Assembly (NCBI RefSeq): GCF_042648445.1
Contig: NZ_JBHRYB010000003.1
Span: forward strand, 62,001 to 126,000
Source: Bacterioplanoides pacificum
GTDB lineage: Bacteria > Pseudomonadota > Gammaproteobacteria > Pseudomonadales > Oceanobacteraceae
Reading direction: 5' to 3'
DNA length: 64,000 nucleotides
Shown: positions 60,292-64,000 of the stretch, in pieces
How the letters are laid out: every line of letters starts with the position of its first letter
How positions within the stretch are numbered: position 1 is the stretch's first letter
Notes under the pieces: model-generated
The model's database searches: none
Seen by the model: the letters and a program-made list of their open reading frames with translations, nothing else
What the model was told of the DNA's origin: nothing
Made by a program: the position numbers and the translations under genes

Positions 60292-61485
60292 TTATTGCCC
60301 TCCGCGGACCAGCCGCAAACTGCCATAATGACGACTTTTCCAGGATTGTTCCGCACCATTAAAAGACACAGTTAACAGGCCATGACTGCCAGCAACAATG
60401 ACATCCTGACCGTGAGAATCACTCTGGCCATTGCCTTTTGGTGCCAGACTGAAATCGGATGTCAGATAACGCTGCTGAGTATGGGGAAAATAATCGGTGT
60501 CGATTTCTGCCGCTTGCTGTTGCAGAATTTTTAATGAATAAAGCTCGACAAAACGCGGTAACCGCCAGTCACTGAAGCCACATAATTTCAGCGCATTAAT
60601 ATCCTGCACATATTGCTGGCTGGTACAGATTTTCTGAGAATTACCACAATGATCACCGCCACTGTTAATACCACGGTCGGCATAACCGGCAAAAATTCCG
60701 TCACTGCCACCCAGTGGCCCGTTTAATGGCCCATCACTGCCATCAGCATCAACAAACTGCTGGTCATAATAACTGTAAATCCAGCGTTTATCGGTTAACT
60801 GCCGCTGCTGTGGCTGGACGTGGTCGGTTTTTACTTCCCATACCAGGCCGGTCACATTATCGCGCACACAAGACCAGGGTTGTGCTGCGTCTGCGACTTC
60901 CTCACCCAAATGGTTTAATCGGGTAAAGCTGAAACCGGCATAACCATCGCTGTTATCATTATGAGTGGCGTCTCTGCCGGCACCACAATCCTGATGCTGC
61001 GGATGACAATAGGATACGGCACTGTCCGGAGTTAACCGGCCGCTATCATTAACCGCAGACTGAAACGCAATACTCTGATTGCGTATCAGCACTTCAACCT
61101 GAGGTGATCGTAATATTTGTTGATCCGCCGTCCTGGCGGTTAATAAAAAATAATAATACCGGCCATTCTCCAGCCCATCCAGCTGATGCTGATTTCCCGT
61201 TACCGCCATCGCCTGGCCATCGGCCAATGCTGCAATATTATTCAGATCATTTAATGCTGTTATCGATTCACGCGCGCGATACAAAGTAAATTGTTGCGCA
61301 GCCACCGGCGCTGTCCAGTTCAGCGTCACGGAAGAAGTGTTTGCCCGGGCCGATAAACTCAGCTGGCGCGGCTGCGCCACCAGTCCGGACGGGTCAAAAT
61401 TATCCGTCTGATTGTCCGATTGCAGCGGACAGCCCTGTAATATCAGTACCGATAAAAATAAAGCCGCTGATTTAATTTTCATCAT
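60292..61485 (-). CDS. DUF1566 lipoprotein with fibronectin-III-like domain
   Basis: A 397-residue lipoprotein (MMKIKSAALFLSVLILQGC, lipobox LQGC). Residues about 40-135 form an Fn3-like domain (SVTLNWTAPVAAQQFTLYRA, NGRYYYFLLTARTADQQ). The rest is a DUF1566 domain (SCVRDNVTGLVWEVK, CGFSDWRLPRFVELYSL, GSLRLVRGG at the end) with six or more Cys. It is a paralogue of the gene at 62178 in its DUF1566 part. The ATG overlaps the previous gene by 14 nt. Confidence 0.82.
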   Translation of the reverse strand: MMKIKSAALFLSVLILQGCPLQSDNQTDNFDPSGLVAQPRQLSLSARANTSSVTLNWTAPVAAQQFTLYRARESITALNDLNNIAALADGQAMAVTGNQHQLDGLENGRYYYFLLTARTADQQILRSPQVEVLIRNQSIAFQSAVNDSGRLTPDSAVSYCHPQHQDCGAGRDATHNDNSDGYAGFSFTRLNHLGEEVADAAQPWSCVRDNVTGLVWEVKTDHVQPQQRQLTDKRWIYSYYDQQFVDADGSDGPLNGPLGGSDGIFAGYADRGINSGGDHCGNSQKICTSQQYVQDINALKLCGFSDWRLPRFVELYSLKILQQQAAEIDTDYFPHTQQRYLTSDFSLAPKGNGQSDSHGQDVIVAGSHGLLTVSFNGAEQSWKSRHYGSLRLVRGGQ

Positions 61486-62185
61486 TTTTTACCCAGCGAA
61501 CGCTATAGCCGTAAAAGCGGTTGTCATAATCCGGATACCATTGCCGGATTTGTGTCAGCGTGGCGGCAGAAAAAACCGCCAGCGGCGAGGTGTCCGGATA
61601 GCCGACAAAAGCCGGTGTCAGATAAGAGCGGCTTTCTGTGGCCTGAGTAATAAAAACCCGCCGCTGTGCCACCAGGGTATTACTCAACTCTGTCCATACC
61701 ACGGGCAACCCGGTTGCGGCAGATGAAGTTTCAGTAACCGTCTGCAGAGGAAAAACGCCCGCCGGGCGATCGGCTCCGGCGACATACTGTAATGTATCGT
61801 TCAGGCTGTAATAGCCGCCACAACGACGGTCACTGATAGACTGCAGCTCCCGGCGACTGGGCAGGCGCCAGCCATCCGCCTGCTGATATTGCTGCTGTGC
61901 TAATTGCATCAGCTGTTGCCAGCCAGATACCGCCGTCACCTCACCGTCACAGCGGTCGTCGAGGTAATTGTCGTTACCCTGGTTATTTAAACTCTGGCCG
62001 TGATAACAACGCTGCCAGCGCAAACCGCTGTCGCGATCCAGCACAGTGCCATCGGCAAAAAACTGATAACGCCGGCTGACCTCTGCTTCAGCTTCCGCTG
62101 TGCACAGCAGCGTTAATAGATTCTGATCTGCCCGGGCGTAAAGCGGCCACAGCAATAAAAAAAACAATAATAAAAATTTATTCAT
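61472..62185 (-). CDS. Secreted DUF1566 (Lcl C-terminal) protein, first short type
   Basis: A 237-residue exported protein. Signal peptide MNKFLLLFFLLLWPLYARAD, then DUF1566: VLDRDSGLRWQRCYHGQSL, QADGWRLPSRRELQSISDRRC and the final YGYSVRWVK. It is similar to the gene at 59763 and differs from the two lipoproteins in lacking a lipobox. Its start overlaps the upstream gene by 8 nt, and the downstream lipoprotein overlaps its end by 14 nt, so translation is coupled through the set. Confidence 0.8.
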   Translation of the reverse strand: MNKFLLLFFLLLWPLYARADQNLLTLLCTAEAEAEVSRRYQFFADGTVLDRDSGLRWQRCYHGQSLNNQGNDNYLDDRCDGEVTAVSGWQQLMQLAQQQYQQADGWRLPSRRELQSISDRRCGGYYSLNDTLQYVAGADRPAGVFPLQTVTETSSAATGLPVVWTELSNTLVAQRRVFITQATESRSYLTPAFVGYPDTSPLAVFSAATLTQIRQWYPDYDNRFYGYSVRWVKNDEN

Positions 62186-63545
62186 TGATAGTCCTGACCA
62201 GCATCAGTTGATAACCAGCAGCCGACACCGGGCTGCGATCGCTGGGAGGCTGATCGCCATACAGCGCAGCCGTTAAAACCCGTCCACGTTGCTGTGGATG
62301 ATGACGGATATTGAGCGCTGCCACCGCCTGACTGACAACCGCAACAGCGTGTTCTTCAGGCACCTGTTGTGGCCAGTCAAACACCACAGAATGACTGATA
62401 AAGGTGCCGTTAAACGGGAAAAACTGTGGTGGCGGTGCGTCCAGATAAGCGACCGATTGTAAACTGGTTAACTGCTCAATCTGCGGCACCTGCCAGTCGT
62501 TAAAACCACATAACCCGCGCTGATTAACATCCAGGGCATATTGTTCACTGGTGCAGACAAAATGATGATTGGCACAATTCTGCGAGCCGATATAAACGGT
62601 ATAAATTTCATCAGAGTCACCCGGTTGCCAGTCATGTTCGCTGGTCGGAGTATCCGGAATACCGGATAAAATAAAATCGTTACCCGATAATATCAGCGGG
62701 TGATAACTTTCATCCCAATCAAAATAACGGGAATTCAGCACAGTAAATTCTGAATGAATGCTGTGATACTGATCAAACGGAATATCCTGCTTGGCTTCCC
62801 AGATCAGGCCACTGTGATTATCGCGCACACAGGCCCAGTGATCGACATCCGCTGCCAATACCTTGCCATCATTATCCAGCTTCTGAAAACGGCTGCTATC
62901 CGCGGCATTATCGGACGCAGTATGACAATCCAATAAATGTGAGTAAGGCCCTTCACACTCAGCGCTGTATTCACCCTGTTGATTAATCGAGCCCTGGCTG
63001 CCGCTGTGGGTCAGCGGCCGGCGCCGATCATCATCGTCAGCGATAATTCCGTCGGCTGCGCCGTTAATAATCATCACGATATCCGGCTCCGTATGTGTCA
63101 GCCGTAAGGTCAGATTTTTACTGATATCCGGGCGCTCGTCGGCAATCAGATCAACCGCTATCCAGCCCTGATTGCGGCCCTGCTCAATCAACAGCTCAGG
63201 CCGTTGTGGCATAACAAAATCCCGCCCGGCCAGTGCCAGGCCGTTTTCCAGCTGATAATAAATGGTTAAATCCTGCGTTGCCGGACGATTCAGTGTGACG
63301 GCAAATAATAACTGTTGTGGCCGCTCAGGGTCGCCTTCTGCCGCCCGGGCTGCTGCCAGTGTTATTGCCAGTGGCTGCTCATGATCCGGCGGCGAACTGC
63401 CTGGCTGACTGAGCCGGTCATTAAGCTGTTGCTCTTCTTCAGTCAGGTCAACCTCGGCAAAACAACCGGTTAATAACGCGGCGGCGGCAAACAAGAAGCA
63501 ATAGCCGGATAATTTTTTCAGGATTAATTGCACAAAAATAAACAT
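62178..63545 (-). CDS. DUF1566 lipoprotein with Calx-beta-like domain
   Basis: A 455-residue lipoprotein (hydrophobic segment then LLTGC, so a lipobox). Residues about 60-170 look Calx-beta-like (LLFAVTLNRPATQDLTIYYQ, GRDFVMPQRPEL, a DDDDRRR end); this part is probably extracellular and may bind Ca2+. The rest is DUF1566 (ACVRDNHSGLIWEAK, CGFNDWQVPQIEQLTSL). It is a paralogue of gene 60292-61485 with a different N-terminal domain. It starts 1 nt after the receptor stop and has no good ribosome binding site, so translation depends on coupling. Confidence 0.8.
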   Translation of the reverse strand: MFIFVQLILKKLSGYCFLFAAAALLTGCFAEVDLTEEEQQLNDRLSQPGSSPPDHEQPLAITLAAARAAEGDPERPQQLLFAVTLNRPATQDLTIYYQLENGLALAGRDFVMPQRPELLIEQGRNQGWIAVDLIADERPDISKNLTLRLTHTEPDIVMIINGAADGIIADDDDRRRPLTHSGSQGSINQQGEYSAECEGPYSHLLDCHTASDNAADSSRFQKLDNDGKVLAADVDHWACVRDNHSGLIWEAKQDIPFDQYHSIHSEFTVLNSRYFDWDESYHPLILSGNDFILSGIPDTPTSEHDWQPGDSDEIYTVYIGSQNCANHHFVCTSEQYALDVNQRGLCGFNDWQVPQIEQLTSLQSVAYLDAPPPQFFPFNGTFISHSVVFDWPQQVPEEHAVAVVSQAVAALNIRHHPQQRGRVLTAALYGDQPPSDRSPVSAAGYQLMLVRTINE

Positions 63546-63546
63546 G

Positions 63547-64000
63547 TCAGAAATTTGCCGTCACTGTGAATAACAAAGTCCGGCCCGGACCAATATGAGA
63601 GGAGCTGAGAGTCAGCGGTGTGGCGTATAACCGGTCGCCGGCATTTTCCAGGCTGAGACGAAACAGAAAATCGTTGTTAATACGATAACTGCTGTACAGA
63701 TCAACAACCTGAGAAGCGTTAAATTGCAGTTCGCTCTGTGGTCCGCCGGCCAGTTTATTAGCCGAAAAATAACGTAGCCGCACACCGGCAACCCAGCGCT
63801 GCTGCAACCAACGCATGCCCACATCCAGCGTGGTTTTATGGGCCGGTGGCTGAACCAGAATAACGCTGTCTTCGGTATTCAGCTGGGTGAGCAGAAATTC
63901 ACGGAAATGATCACTGCCGCCGTTCGGTAACGGATCGTATTGTGGCTGATAATCCAGCTCGGTATAGGTGTAATTCAGTTTGCTGTAAAAACGCCCGGTA
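63547..64000 (-). CDS. hasR: HasR-like TonB-dependent heme receptor, C-terminal part only
   Basis: The window ends within a TonB-dependent barrel. The visible C-terminal 150 residues include YTYTELDYQPQYDPLPN, KTTLDVGMRWLQQRW, a series of amphipathic strands (LYSSYRINNDFLFRLSLENA, GDRLYATPL) and end TVTANF with a terminal Phe. Immediate linkage to HasA and HasD/HasE makes it a HasR-like heme-hemophore receptor. The plug and most of the barrel lie beyond the edge. Confidence 0.85.
   Translation of the reverse strand, partial: TGRFYSKLNYTYTELDYQPQYDPLPNGGSDHFREFLLTQLNTEDSVILVQPPAHKTTLDVGMRWLQQRWVAGVRLRYFSANKLAGGPQSELQFNASQVVDLYSSYRINNDFLFRLSLENAGDRLYATPLTLSSSHIGPGRTLLFTVTANF

Noticed and set aside
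1..64000. tRNA, rRNA, CRISPR array, transposase or phage genes
   Set aside because: I looked for cloverleaf-type sequences, direct-repeat arrays and transposase or integrase motifs in intergenic and coding regions and found none I could support.

Overview
The window is chromosomal DNA of a Gram-negative gammaproteobacterium. It carries genes for Kdo/heptose LPS-core synthesis (waaA, hldE, hldD), rpoH-ftsX-ftsE-ftsY-rsmD, the parE-yqiA-cpdA-DUF1249-nudF-tolC neighbourhood, ubiE-ubiJ-ubiB-hisI-hisE-tatABC, and argA. These gene orders are typical of Pseudomonadales/Oceanospirillales, and a marine Oceanospirillaceae-like host (Thalassolituus/Oceanobacter type) is my best guess from gene content; it is not proven. 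I see no tRNA, rRNA, CRISPR array, insertion sequence or prophage. Most of the window is dense core genome.

Layout. (1) 1-4145: a surface/envelope cluster, with a cut-off secreted protein and a partner on the minus strand, divergent from two outer-membrane barrel proteins and two tandem fibro-slime proteins. (2) 4171-9108: waaA, hldE, hldD, rpoH. (3) 9281-13723: ftsX/ftsE/ftsY, an unrecognised anchored protein that may be an M16 peptidase relic, and rsmD. (4) 13736-15440: a candidate small RNA, an NYN-domain protein and an alpha/beta hydrolase. (5) 15472-26394: parC, three related small proteins, parE, a 7TM-DISM/EAL signalling protein, yqiA, cpdA, DUF1249 and nudF, all on the minus strand, then tolC. 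(6) 28089-35828: a DUF1145 protein, ubiE/J/B, an NSS symporter, hisI, hisE, a HIT protein and tatABC. (7) 35962-42578: a DKNYY protein, a well-formed candidate small RNA, a DUF3800 protein, a GFA-family protein, an exonuclease, an orphan GspE/PilB ATPase and a CYTH-CHAD triphosphatase. (8) 42593-49777: an argE remnant, argA, a spermidine-synthase-like protein, a BASS symporter, a porin plus PstS-like pair, an unusual chalcone-isomerase-like protein with two TonB C-terminal domains, and a small lipoprotein. (9) 49925-55405: a patatin, then a thiamine salvage locus under a TPP riboswitch (TonB receptor, thiamine-binding protein, PnuC-type transporter, kinase). (10) 55448-64000: a heme-acquisition (Has) locus running off the right edge.

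The Has locus is the most interesting region. A HasR-like receptor is followed, with 1-nt gaps or short overlaps, by four DUF1566 (Lcl C-terminal) proteins that alternate lipoprotein/secreted/lipoprotein/secreted. Then come a HasA hemophore carrying an unusual C-terminal RTX block and its type I exporter genes hasD and hasE. A Fur-box-like palindrome precedes hasA, and a strong terminator separates hasA from hasD. The gene packing suggests the DUF1566 proteins are part of the heme-uptake machinery. I infer this from the layout; no function is shown by the sequence.

Other points of note are the argE fragment before argA, a two-copy GGA-loop hairpin element (near 7108 and 52889) with a compensatory base change, and two intergenic small-RNA candidates. 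Start codons were adjusted where a ribosome binding site, signal peptide or family alignment favoured an internal start; the less certain ones are flagged.
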